Shown: positions 26,160 through 34,526 of the stretch, in pieces
Position numbering within the stretch: position 1 is the first letter of the stretch
How the letters are laid out: each line of letters opens with the position of its first letter
NCBI RefSeq assembly: GCF_901875305.1
Contig: NZ_CABFLY010000004.1
Span: forward strand, 186,001 to 250,000
Length of the DNA stretch: 64,000 bases
DNA from: Rothia mucilaginosa
GTDB lineage: Bacteria; Actinomycetota; Actinomycetes; Actinomycetales; Micrococcaceae
Direction of reading: 5' to 3'
The notes under the pieces: model-generated
What the model was told of the DNA's origin: nothing
The model's input: only the letters and a program-made list of their open reading frames with translations
Databases searched by the model: none
Translations under genes and position numbers: made by a program

Positions 26160-27893
26160 ATGACCGCGAACACCGCATATACCGCGAGTAGCCACGAAGC
26201 GACTAAGAATAGCTTCAGCCGCCGCGCCCTGATTGGCGGTACTGCGGCTCTGGGTGCTGTGGGCCTGCTTAGCGCCTGTGGTAACGGTAGCGCTAGCGCC
26301 GAAAAGACCAAGGCTGCAGGTGCAGGGGCAAACATCAAGGACCTATACAACATCAACGCCCAGGATGTAAACAGCCTGAAGAAGGGCGGCACTCTGCGCC
26401 TCCCCTCCGGCTCCATTGGCCCGAACTTCAATGTCTACACTCAGAGTGGTAACACTGGCGATAACGTCAATGTGATGAGCACTATCGGTCAGGCTGGCAT
26501 GTGGAACCTCGACTTTGACGGTACCTACAAGCTGAACACCGACTTTGCTGTCTCCTTTGAGCACAGCAAGAAGGACGACAAGATTCAGGTTGCCATCAAG
26601 CTCAACCCCAAGGCTGTCTTCAACGATGGCACCCCCATTAACTACAAGGCTCTTCAGTCCACCTGGAATATCTTCAAGAGCTTGGATAACGGGTACAACA
26701 TCGTCTCCAGTGGTATTTACGAATTCGTTGAATCCGTAGAAAAGGGCGAAGACGACTATAGTGCAACCGTCACTTTCTCCAAGCCCTACTACCCGCTGCA
26801 GAGCCTCTTCTCCGAGATTCTGCACCCCGCGCTGGAAGATGTCGAGCTCTTCAATAATGGCTTCGTCGACAATCCTCACCCTGAATACTGGGCTGGACCC
26901 TTCACTCTCGCCGACAAGGGTTGGGACTCCACCGCGAAGACCTTCAGTGTTGTACCCAGTGATAAGTGGTGGGGTACTAAGCCTCTGCTTGAGAAGATTG
27001 TCTTCACTCAGATGGAGTCCAGCGCTGCACGTGCTGCTTTCAAGAATGACGAAATCGACGCCATTGGTGCTAACACTTCCGCCTCGTACACGGAGGTTAA
27101 GAGTGTTGCTGGTGCTGAACTGCGTAAGGGCACCCGTCTCTACGCCGGTGGTCTGGATATTAATCCCCGCCGTGTCAAGGATGCAGCCCTGCGTAAGGCA
27201 ATCTTTGCCGGTGTGAATCGTGAGGCACTTGCCAAGATTCAGTTCCAGGGTTTGCCATATGAAGAATCGATTCCTGGCTCGATGATTCACATGCCGTTCT
27301 CGCCCTACTACCAGGACAACTACCCGACCCCGAACAATAGTGTTTCGGGGGCTCAGAAGATTCTGGAAGCCGCCGGTTACGCCAAGAAGGGCGATTACTA
27401 CGAGAAGGACGGTCAGAAGGCTAGCTGTGCTGTGGTGGTCTTTGGTGACGACCCGACTACCAAGGGTAAGGCCCAGACCTTCACTCAGCAGATGAAGGAT
27501 GTCGGTATTGAAATCCGCATCGACCAGCGTGCAGATAGTGAGTTTGCTAGCGTGCTGGGCAACTGGGACTACGATATTTCCTTCAGCGGCTACGGTGTCT
27601 CTACCCCGGACGCTACCGAGGCTACGAAGCAGTTCTACTACTCTGAAAATAATGATGGTAATGGTAGCAAGGAGATTGACGCTCTGATTGATGCCATGAC
27701 TGTCATGGAGGATGATAAGGCTCGTAACCTCGCTTGTAACGAGATTGAGAAGAAGCACATGGCTGAGTTTGCATTCCTGGGTACCATTACGAACGGTCCG
27801 GATTTCATGATGGTCAAGAAGACCCTGGCTAACTACGGCCCGAGTCTTTACAAGTCGACCGACTGGACTGCCGTGGGTTGGATGAACTCCTAA
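26160..27893 (+). CDS. Peptide-binding lipoprotein, receptor 2 (group A)
   Basis: 577 aa, SBP_bac_5. The signal SRRALIGGTAALGAVGLLSAC begins about 20 residues in, after a longer hydrophilic N-terminus (MTANTAYTASSHEATKN) than in its paralogs. It shares with receptor 1 NGFVDNPHPEYWAGPF, GSMIHMPFSPYYQDNYPTPNN and EIEKKHMAEF, and is clearly its closest relative in the window. Differences lie in the segments expected to line the ligand cavity, such as TFSVVPSDKWWG and ASCAVVVFGDDPTTKGKA. It is transcribed alone, between two terminators. Confidence 0.88.
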   Translation: MTANTAYTASSHEATKNSFSRRALIGGTAALGAVGLLSACGNGSASAEKTKAAGAGANIKDLYNINAQDVNSLKKGGTLRLPSGSIGPNFNVYTQSGNTGDNVNVMSTIGQAGMWNLDFDGTYKLNTDFAVSFEHSKKDDKIQVAIKLNPKAVFNDGTPINYKALQSTWNIFKSLDNGYNIVSSGIYEFVESVEKGEDDYSATVTFSKPYYPLQSLFSEILHPALEDVELFNNGFVDNPHPEYWAGPFTLADKGWDSTAKTFSVVPSDKWWGTKPLLEKIVFTQMESSAARAAFKNDEIDAIGANTSASYTEVKSVAGAELRKGTRLYAGGLDINPRRVKDAALRKAIFAGVNREALAKIQFQGLPYEESIPGSMIHMPFSPYYQDNYPTPNNSVSGAQKILEAAGYAKKGDYYEKDGQKASCAVVVFGDDPTTKGKAQTFTQQMKDVGIEIRIDQRADSEFASVLGNWDYDISFSGYGVSTPDATEATKQFYYSENNDGNGSKEIDALIDAMTVMEDDKARNLACNEIEKKHMAEFAFLGTITNGPDFMMVKKTLANYGPSLYKSTDWTAVGWMNS

Positions 27894-27910
27894 ACGGCTC
27901 TGCCCTATGA

Positions 27911-27950
27911 GCGGGTCGAATGTGTATGCGCACATTCGGCCCGCTTTGTT
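27911..27950 (+). terminator. Terminator of receptor gene 2
   Basis: GCGGGTCGAATGTG pairs with CACATTCGGCCCGC (one G-T pair), then TTTGTTGT. Confidence 0.85.
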
Positions 27951-27972
27951 GTGTCTGCTACCTGCCTGCTTC

Positions 27973-27980
27973 GGGGGGGG
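27973..27980. repeat. G8 homopolymer before receptor gene 3
   Basis: Eight G in a row, about 80-90 bases upstream of the likely -10. Runs of this length can slip during replication. Confidence 0.7.
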
Positions 27981-28060
27981 CGTGGAGGTGGGGGAGGGGT
28001 CTGTTGGAGGCGGCAGTGTGAGCGACGCGGACCTAAAAAATTAAGAAAATATATCGTGTT

Positions 28061-28138
28061 GTGTACACGCGATAATGTATGTGGTGTACACTACTAAAAA
28101 TATTAAATGTGGCTTAAGGCATAGATTTGAGTCACATT
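28061..28138 (+). promoter_or_regulatory. Promoter region of receptor gene 3 with twin GTGTACAC palindromes
   Basis: GTGTACAC occurs at 28061-28068 and 28084-28091, 23 bases apart (about two helical turns). GATAAT (28071-28076) and TACACT (28087-28092) are -10 candidates. As RNA, 28081-28094 can fold as GTGGT-GTAC-ACTAC. A further stem AATGTGGCT/AGTCACATT (28106-28138) follows. The leader is about 190 bases. A dimeric repressor site is the simplest reading. Confidence 0.45.
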
Positions 28139-28284
28139 ATTTTGCACGGCTTCACCTGCCCGTTCCATCACCGCAGATAGCAGGCGCTCCTGTAAGCGGA
28201 AACCCCGCCTCTAGAGCACGCGAGCCACCCACTCTACACTGCAAACACTGCATCAGCGCAGTCCACACCCACAAGGAGCCCACC

Positions 28285-29985
28285 ATGAGCCCCCATCCCA
28301 CCCCCTCTCCCCTCGAATTCAACCCCGTGCTGAGCCGCCGTGTGTTGCTCGGCGGTGCGGGTGCCCTCGCCGCTGCGGGCGCACTCAGCGCTTGCGGCTC
28401 CTCTTCCTCCAAGGTTGAGCACAAGGCCTCCGAGACGCCCCTGTATGAAATCAACGAGCAGGACCGCTCCAAGCTCAAGCAGGGCGGCACCCTGAACCTG
28501 AGCACCTACTCTCTTGGCCCGGACTTCAACCGCTTCTCCCAGAATGGCTCCAGCATGTCCGTCTCCGATACTATGGGCGTTATCGCCGGTGCCGGTATCT
28601 GGCGGAGCACCTACAAGGGTGAAGACGAGCTCGACCCCAACTACTGCCTCGACTTCGACGTCAAGGAAGTCGACGGCAAGATTACCGCAGAGGTCCGCCT
28701 GAACCCCAAGGCTGTCTTCAATGACGGCACCCCCATCGACATCGATGCGCTCAAAGCCACCTGGCAGATTCAGCGTGATCCCGACGGCGAATACAAGATC
28801 GGTGCAGCGGGCATCTACGAATACATCGAAAGCGTCGAAGCAATCGATGGCGATCGCTACCACGCACGCGTCGTCTTCAAGACTGCGCACAACCCCGTCA
28901 AGGGCCTGCTCTTCGGTGGTATCCTGCACCCGGCAATGCTCGACGTCACCCTCTTTAATGAGGGCTTCGTTGACAACCCCCACCCCGAGCTTGGTTGCGG
29001 CCCCTTCACCCTGGCACCTAATGGCTGGAACTCCTCCGAGAAGACCTTCACGGCTGTACCCAATAGCAAGTGGTGGGGCGACAAGCCCAAGCTGGATCGC
29101 ATCATTGTGCGCGAAATGGCGGATACTGCGGCACGTGCTGCCTACAAGAACGGCGAGCTGGACGTTGTTGAGGCACGTACCCTCAGCGCCTACAACGAAA
29201 TGAAGGATGCCTCCAACTCCGAAATCCGCCGCGGCCACCGCCTCTTCGCCGGCGGCATGAACCTGAACGCACAGCACATCACTGATGCTGCCGTGCGTAA
29301 GGCAATCTTCCTGGGTATCGACCGCGGTGCCCTCGCAAAGATTCGCTTCCAGGGCCTTCCCTATGAAGAACAGGTGCCCGGTTCGATGCTGTTGATGAGC
29401 TCCTCCCAGTACTACCGCGACAACTACCCGGCACGTAACCCGGAAGAAGCGCGCAAGGTCCTGGAGAAGGCAGGCTACACCAAGTCCGGCGACTACTACG
29501 CAAAGGACGGCAAGACCATCACCCTGAAGCTGACCACCTTCGGCGATGACGCAACCACCAAGGGCCAGGCACAGACCTTCATTCAGAGCATGAAGGAGGT
29601 CGGCATTAACTTTGAGCTCGATTCGCGTGCGCAGTCGGAATTCTCGAAGGTTGTTGGTAACCGTGAGTACGACGTGAGCATTTCGGGCTTCGGTGTGAGC
29701 TCCGAGCCGACCAGTGCAGCGGAGTACTTCTACCACTCTAAGAACTGGAATGGCGTCGGTACCCCGGAAATTGATGCGATGGTTGAAGAGATGGTTACCA
29801 TTCTCGATGATGCCAAGCGCGCAGAGAAGTGCAACGAGATTGAGAAGAAGCACATGAGCGAGGTTTGCCTCTTCATCCCCTTCCTCAATGGTCCGAACTT
29901 CGAAGCATGCCGCCCGAAGCTGGCTAACTACGGCCCGTCCCTCTTCAGGACCATCGACTGGAGCACGGTCGGCTGGATGGAGTAG
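28285..29985 (+). CDS. Peptide-binding lipoprotein, receptor 3 (group A)
   Basis: 566 aa, SBP_bac_5. The start ATG 28285 follows AAGGAGCCCACC. An in-frame ATG 210 bases upstream lies in the promoter region and is rejected. The signal SRRVLLGGAGALAAAGALSAC has the twin arginine and lipobox. Group A marks NGFVDNPHPE (here EGFVDNPHPELGCGPF), RFQGLPYEEQVPGSM and EIEKKHMSEV are kept, but MIHMPFS becomes LLMSSSQYYRDNYPARN. It is therefore the most diverged of its group and may bind a different peptide class. Confidence 0.88.
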   Translation: MSPHPTPSPLEFNPVLSRRVLLGGAGALAAAGALSACGSSSSKVEHKASETPLYEINEQDRSKLKQGGTLNLSTYSLGPDFNRFSQNGSSMSVSDTMGVIAGAGIWRSTYKGEDELDPNYCLDFDVKEVDGKITAEVRLNPKAVFNDGTPIDIDALKATWQIQRDPDGEYKIGAAGIYEYIESVEAIDGDRYHARVVFKTAHNPVKGLLFGGILHPAMLDVTLFNEGFVDNPHPELGCGPFTLAPNGWNSSEKTFTAVPNSKWWGDKPKLDRIIVREMADTAARAAYKNGELDVVEARTLSAYNEMKDASNSEIRRGHRLFAGGMNLNAQHITDAAVRKAIFLGIDRGALAKIRFQGLPYEEQVPGSMLLMSSSQYYRDNYPARNPEEARKVLEKAGYTKSGDYYAKDGKTITLKLTTFGDDATTKGQAQTFIQSMKEVGINFELDSRAQSEFSKVVGNREYDVSISGFGVSSEPTSAAEYFYHSKNWNGVGTPEIDAMVEEMVTILDDAKRAEKCNEIEKKHMSEVCLFIPFLNGPNFEACRPKLANYGPSLFRTIDWSTVGWME

Positions 29986-30000
29986 CCTCCTGTAGTACCT

Positions 30001-30054
30001 GCTCCCCGTTTCCACTATGTTTCGCAGTGTCGTGGTGGAGGCGGGGAGCTTTCT
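30001..30054 (+). terminator. Terminator of receptor gene 3
   Basis: GCTCCCCGTTTCCAC pairs with GTGGAGGCGGGGAGC through two G-T pairs, then TTTCTGT. Confidence 0.75.
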
Positions 30055-30178
30055 GTGGGTGGAGGGCGTTTTGGTTTAATTTGTGGTCTGAATCCTATCT
30101 CAAAGCGTTTGAAACTCGTCCTTTTTCTTGGCTGATGAGATGACACGCTTGTTGATGGTAGTGGTATAAAGTTTTGCT

Positions 30179-30245
30179 CATAAATTTTTATGCCCGTGGG
30201 CCCCGAAAAGTCAGAGGTGCGTATGGGTCATAAAGTATTTTTATG
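30179..30245 (+). promoter_or_regulatory. Two CATAAA...TTTATG inverted repeats upstream of receptor gene 4
   Basis: CATAAA-TT-TTTATG (30179-30192) and CATAAA-GTATT-TTTATG (30229-30245), centres about 52 bases apart, lie 35-100 bases before the promoter. Same arms with different spacers suggests a repeated protein site. Confidence 0.4.
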
Positions 30246-30279
30246 CGTTACTTGTCTTGCTCGTGCGTAAAAATATGTC

Positions 30280-30330
30280 TTGGACCGCGTATTTTGCGAG
30301 TATACTGTGTTTCGACCACAAAATATGTGG
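30280..30330 (+). promoter_or_regulatory. Promoter and 5' stem-loop of receptor gene 4
   Basis: TTGGAC (30280-30285), -10 TATACT (30301-30306), spacer 15. Nine bases after the -10 comes CCACA-AAATA-TGTGG (30316-30330), at about +2. The leader is about 130 bases and can also fold AACGGC...GCCGTT (about 30382-30420) before the ribosome site GAGGAG. Confidence 0.6.
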
Positions 30331-30446
30331 GGGCTCTCACATCAAAGGATGATGCGGGCGAGGCCTCGTCACCTTCGCCTGTAGAACGGCAGGGGTGTTC
30401 AAAGCCCTAATGCGCCGTTGAGGCCCCCCGGCATGAGGAGAACATC

Positions 30447-32159
30447 ATGACTCACCTACAGATTAATCGCCGTGCCCTGCTCACTGGCACCGTTGCCCTG
30501 GGTACCGTCGGTCTGTTGGCTGCCTGCGGCGGCGGCGGTTCGGACAAGAAGATTAGCGGTAAGGCTGCTTCAAGCACCGAGGACATCGTCAAGAATCTCG
30601 AAATCAACAAGCAGGACCGCTCCGCCCTCAAGCAGGGAGGCGAGTTCCGCGGTAGCGTCTCCGCAATCGGCCCGAACTTCAACATCCTGACCCAGAGTGG
30701 CTACACCACCGAAAACCTTGCCGCATTCGGCGGTGCCTGCAACATCCCCTCCGCTATCGGCTTTACCTCCCTGAGCCCTGCTGGCGAATACAGCCTCAAT
30801 GATGACTATGTCTCCGATTACAAGGCAGAGACCGTCGATGGCGTTCAGACGATTACCTATAAGCTCAACCCTAAGGCTGTCTTCAATGACGGCACCCCCG
30901 TTGATATTGAAGCAATCCGCGCCGCGTGGACCGTCTACCGCAACCCTAATGACGGCTACAACGTCACCGCCACTCCCTTCTGGCAGCAGGTGGCCTCCAT
31001 CGACCCCGTGGATGGCGACAAGACCCGCGTCAAGATTGTCATGTCCAAGCCCCTGTATCCCGCTCAAACCCTCGGTCTGCTCGGTCTGCACCCCGCATTG
31101 ACCGACAAGGAGCTCTTTAACAACGGCTTCGTGAACAAGCCCATGGATCAGTACTGGTCCGGCCCCTTCAAGGTGGGCGAGTGGAACTCCTCCGCCAAGA
31201 CCCTCACCCTGGTCGCTAACGACAAGTGGTGGGGCGAGAAGCCCCTGCTGGACCGCATCATCTGGCGTGAAATGGGCGACGAAGCAGAGCGCGCAGCGTT
31301 CAAGAACGGCGAGCTGGACAGCATCAGCTTCGCTGGTCTGGCAACCTACAATGCCGTCAAGGATCAGCCCGGCATCCAGATTCGTACCGGCCAGAGCCTC
31401 GGCGTGATTAACCTGCAGTTCAACCCGACCCGCGTGACCGACACCGCCCTGCGTCGTGCAGTTTTCGCGGCGGTTGATCGCTCCCAGCTGGCTAAGGTCA
31501 GGTTCGGTCAGATTAACTGGAATGAGCCCCTGACTGGCTCTCTGATTGCTATGCCCTTCCAGAAGGGTTACCAGGACAACATGCCTTCCAAGCCCGGTCC
31601 TGAAGCAGCGGCAAAGATTCTGGAAGCCGCAGGCTACTCCAAGAACGGCGACTACTACGCTAAGGATGGCAAGACCGCAGGCTTCTCCATCACCTACTTC
31701 GGTTCGGATGCAACCTCCCTGGCTCAGTTCCAGAACCTCGAGCAGCAGCTCAAGGCAGCGGGTATTAAGCTCGAGCAGGACAACCAGCCGCAGTCTCAGT
31801 TCAACTCGGTGATGGGCTCTAAGCAGTACGATTGTGCCTTCTCCGGTTGGGGTGTCGGTGCTGATCCTGCTGATAGTGTTCAGTACTTCTACACCAGCGA
31901 AATCAACGAGGGTGTGGGTGATCCTGAACTGGATAAGTTCATTGCGTCTATTTACGAGAAGGAATCTCACGAGGAGCAGCTGAAGATGGCTGCTGAGGCT
32001 GAGAAGCAGCACATGGAGAAGGTTGCTATTTACCTCCCCTACGGCAATGGTCCTAGCTACGTAGCTGTGAAGGAGAAGCTGGCTAACTACGGTCCTTCCC
32101 TCTTTGCAACCAGCTACACCGACCCCAAGCGCTGGACTAATGTGGGTTGGCAGAAGTAA
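30447..32159 (+). CDS. Peptide-binding lipoprotein, receptor 4 (group B)
   Basis: 570 aa, SBP_bac_5. The signal NRRALLTGTVALGTVGLLAAC is nearly identical in receptors 4-6 and separates group B from group A. Other group B marks are GPFKVGEWNSSAKTL, IAMPFQKGYQDNMP, ILEAAGYSKNGDYYAKDGKTAGF and a C-terminal TDPKRWTNVGWQK. Family blocks NPKAVFNDGTPVD and DKWWGEKPLLDRI are intact. It is transcribed alone. It probably serves the transporter core at 19594-23656, some 7 kb upstream, since no other permease is near. Confidence 0.88.
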   Translation: MTHLQINRRALLTGTVALGTVGLLAACGGGGSDKKISGKAASSTEDIVKNLEINKQDRSALKQGGEFRGSVSAIGPNFNILTQSGYTTENLAAFGGACNIPSAIGFTSLSPAGEYSLNDDYVSDYKAETVDGVQTITYKLNPKAVFNDGTPVDIEAIRAAWTVYRNPNDGYNVTATPFWQQVASIDPVDGDKTRVKIVMSKPLYPAQTLGLLGLHPALTDKELFNNGFVNKPMDQYWSGPFKVGEWNSSAKTLTLVANDKWWGEKPLLDRIIWREMGDEAERAAFKNGELDSISFAGLATYNAVKDQPGIQIRTGQSLGVINLQFNPTRVTDTALRRAVFAAVDRSQLAKVRFGQINWNEPLTGSLIAMPFQKGYQDNMPSKPGPEAAAKILEAAGYSKNGDYYAKDGKTAGFSITYFGSDATSLAQFQNLEQQLKAAGIKLEQDNQPQSQFNSVMGSKQYDCAFSGWGVGADPADSVQYFYTSEINEGVGDPELDKFIASIYEKESHEEQLKMAAEAEKQHMEKVAIYLPYGNGPSYVAVKEKLANYGPSLFATSYTDPKRWTNVGWQK

Positions 32160-32237
32160 ATCCACAGGCTATTTTTTGAGGTCTTAGCGGGTAGTTTCTG
32201 AATCATTGGATGCTCTGCTAGGGGCCTTGGATAGTAT

Positions 32238-32287
32238 GAGTCCCGCGGTATTCCGCCCAATGGGTGGGGTATCGCGGGACTCTTTTG
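32238..32287 (+). terminator. Terminator of receptor gene 4
   Basis: GAGTCCCGCGGTATTCCGCCC pairs along its length with GGGTGGGGTATCGCGGGACTC, then TTTTGTG. Confidence 0.85.
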
Positions 32288-32388
32288 TGCTTAAGGGGGC
32301 GGGGCGGTTGAGGCTGAGAGGTGAAGGGTTTCTGTGAAATATTTTCCTGTAAAGGATGAGTTGGGTCATGGCGTGTGGGTTTTGTGTG

Positions 32389-32420
32389 TATACTAATCTC
32401 AATGCAAACGTGCGTTTCAT
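32389..32420 (+). promoter_or_regulatory. -10 box and 5' stem-loop of receptor gene 5
   Basis: TATACT (32389-32394). At about +1 a stem ATG-(C)-AAAC pairs with GTTT-CAT around the loop GTGC (32402-32420). There is no good -35, so an activator may be needed. The leader is about 165 bases. Confidence 0.5.
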
Positions 32421-32567
32421 CATAGATTCATATCACAAACGTGTGGGGTGGGTTGTGTTCCCCCACCTTCCACGCAAACGAATGGCACCACGTTTCAACA
32501 CTCATCCCAGACCGGGGTCCGTACGATACCTCACGTATGTACCCCGGTCCTCAGACAAGGACAGACC

Positions 32568-34268
32568 ATGACCACTTTCACCCTCAACCGCCGCGCCCTG
32601 CTCACCGGCACCGTCGCCCTGGGCACCGTCGGCCTGCTCGCGGCCTGCGGCAGCAAATCCTCCAAGACCGAAACCAACGCGCTCTCCGCGGGTGACGACC
32701 TCTCTAAGGCAGTCTCCTACAACGAAAAGGACCGCTCCGCCCTCAAGGACGGCGGCGAACTGCGCCTGAGCGCAGACGGCATCGGCCCCAACTTCAACAT
32801 CCTCAACACCAACGGCTACACCGCCGGCAACCTGAACATTCAGGCCGCCATCAACTCCGCCTTCACCGGCGGCTTCTACGCTGACTTCCGCGGCGAGTCC
32901 CACATGAATGAAGACTACGTCACCGAGTACAAGGCTGAGACCGTCAACGGCGTGCAGACCGTGACCTTTAAGATCAACCCCAAGGCGGTCTTCAACGACG
33001 GCACCCCCATCGACGTGAACGCTGTTAAGAGTTACCAGACCATCTACCGCGGCGCCGCAGAGGGTAAGGACTACCAGATCACCCCCTCACCCATCTGGGA
33101 ACAGGTTGCCAGCGTTGAGGCAGTGGACGGCGACGACCGCCACGTAAAAGTCACCATGTCTAAGCCCTGGTACCCCATTGAAGGTAGCTTCACCTCGTTC
33201 CTGCACCCGGCGTTCACCGATGTTAAGTTCTTCAACGACGGCATGAATGACAAGCCCCTCGACCAGTACTGGGCAGGACCCTTCAAGATTGGTGAGTGGA
33301 ACTCCTCCTCCAAGGTCCTCACCGTCGTCCGCAACAATAAGTGGTGGGGCCAGAAGCCCACTCTCGAGCGCATCACCTGGCGCGAGATGAGCTCCCAGGC
33401 GGAGCAGGCGGCCTACAAGAACGGCGAAATCGACTACGTGGACGCCAGCACCCTCAGCTCCTACAACGAGCTCTCCGGCGCGGCAAACACCGACATTCGC
33501 AAGGGCAGCGCCCTCAGCGTGGGTAACTACGAACTCAACCCCGAAAAGGTGCCGCTGCCCATCCGCCGCGCATTCGTTGCGGCCCTCAACCGCGACCAGC
33601 TACTCAAGTTGCGCTACGAGAAGCTCGGATGGAAGGAAAACCTGCCCGGCTCCATGTGCATGCTGCCCATGCAGGAAGGCTACCAGGACAACTACCCGAC
33701 CAAGCTCGGCAAGGACGTCGCCACCAAGATCCTCGAAGAGGCAGGCTACACCAAGAACGGCGACTACTACGCCAAGGATGGCACCAAGGCCTCCTACCCG
33801 GTCATCACCTTCGGTAGCGACCCGGTCGTCAGCTCTACCGCCCAGTTCCTGGTGCAGCAGATGAAGGAGGTCGGCATCGAGCTGACCATCGAGAACCACG
33901 GTGCTTCCGAAATGTCGAGCATCATCTCCTCCAAGAACTTCGCGATTAAGACCGGCGGCTACGGTATCACCACCTCCCCGGTGGATGCGGCGAACTACTT
34001 CTACATCTCCGAGACCAACAACGGTCACGGTAAGGAGCTGGACTCGCTGGCAGCCACCATGATGTCCACCGAGGACCCGAAGGAACAGCTTAAGCTCATG
34101 AACGAGCTGGAGAAGCGCCACCTGGACGAGGTCGCCATTTACGTGCCCACCCACAATGGCCCGAACTTCAAGGCGTGCCGTAAGGGCCTGGCAAACTACG
34201 GCCCGATGCTCTTCGGCCTACCCTACTACAACCCGAACGTATGGATTAATGTCGGTTGGGAAAAGTAG
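32568..34268 (+). CDS. Peptide-binding lipoprotein, receptor 5 (group B)
   Basis: 566 aa, SBP_bac_5. The start ATG 32568 gives the signal NRRALLTGTVALGTVGLLAAC as in receptor 4. The frame is open for 40 codons further upstream but without signal features, and that part is leader. It has GPFKIGEWNSSSKVL, EEAGYTKNGDYYAKDGT and a C-terminal PYYNPNVWINVGWEK. Within group B it is the most divergent (MCMLPMQEGYQDNYP in place of LIAMPFQKGYQDN). It is transcribed alone. Confidence 0.88.
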   Translation: MTTFTLNRRALLTGTVALGTVGLLAACGSKSSKTETNALSAGDDLSKAVSYNEKDRSALKDGGELRLSADGIGPNFNILNTNGYTAGNLNIQAAINSAFTGGFYADFRGESHMNEDYVTEYKAETVNGVQTVTFKINPKAVFNDGTPIDVNAVKSYQTIYRGAAEGKDYQITPSPIWEQVASVEAVDGDDRHVKVTMSKPWYPIEGSFTSFLHPAFTDVKFFNDGMNDKPLDQYWAGPFKIGEWNSSSKVLTVVRNNKWWGQKPTLERITWREMSSQAEQAAYKNGEIDYVDASTLSSYNELSGAANTDIRKGSALSVGNYELNPEKVPLPIRRAFVAALNRDQLLKLRYEKLGWKENLPGSMCMLPMQEGYQDNYPTKLGKDVATKILEEAGYTKNGDYYAKDGTKASYPVITFGSDPVVSSTAQFLVQQMKEVGIELTIENHGASEMSSIISSKNFAIKTGGYGITTSPVDAANYFYISETNNGHGKELDSLAATMMSTEDPKEQLKLMNELEKRHLDEVAIYVPTHNGPNFKACRKGLANYGPMLFGLPYYNPNVWINVGWEK

Positions 34269-34316
34269 CGGACGGGCGCTAATAATCGCCTGAGATACCA
34301 TCCGTGAGGATGCGTC

Positions 34317-34362
34317 AGCGGCGTGTTACAGGAGGATTAAACCTCTGTAGCACGCCGCTTTC
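34317..34362 (+). terminator. Terminator of receptor gene 5
   Basis: AGCGGCGTGTTACAGGAGG pairs with CCTCTGTAGCACGCCGCT, then TTCAG. The next promoter begins directly after it. Confidence 0.75.
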
Positions 34363-34388
34363 AGCATTTTAGGTAGGGGCGGCGAGGA

Positions 34389-34420
34389 TATACTTAAAAC
34401 CAAGTGAGCGGTCTGCTCAC
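34389..34420 (+). promoter_or_regulatory. -10 box and 5' stem-loop of receptor gene 6
   Basis: TATACT (34389-34394), nine bases, then GTGAGC-GGTCT-GCTCAC (34404-34420) at about +2. The -35 is weak (TTTTAG). The leader of about 125 bases has several GAGGCC/GGCCTC segments able to pair, as has the leader of receptor 4. Confidence 0.6.
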
Positions 34421-34526
34421 ACCCGGTCGAATGCCCTCCTCGTTGAGGCCTCATCCGGAGGAAGCCCGAGGCGCACCGTATGCGGCGAGGCCTTCCGCAA
34501 CACTGCGAATATTCTAGGAGAATTCA

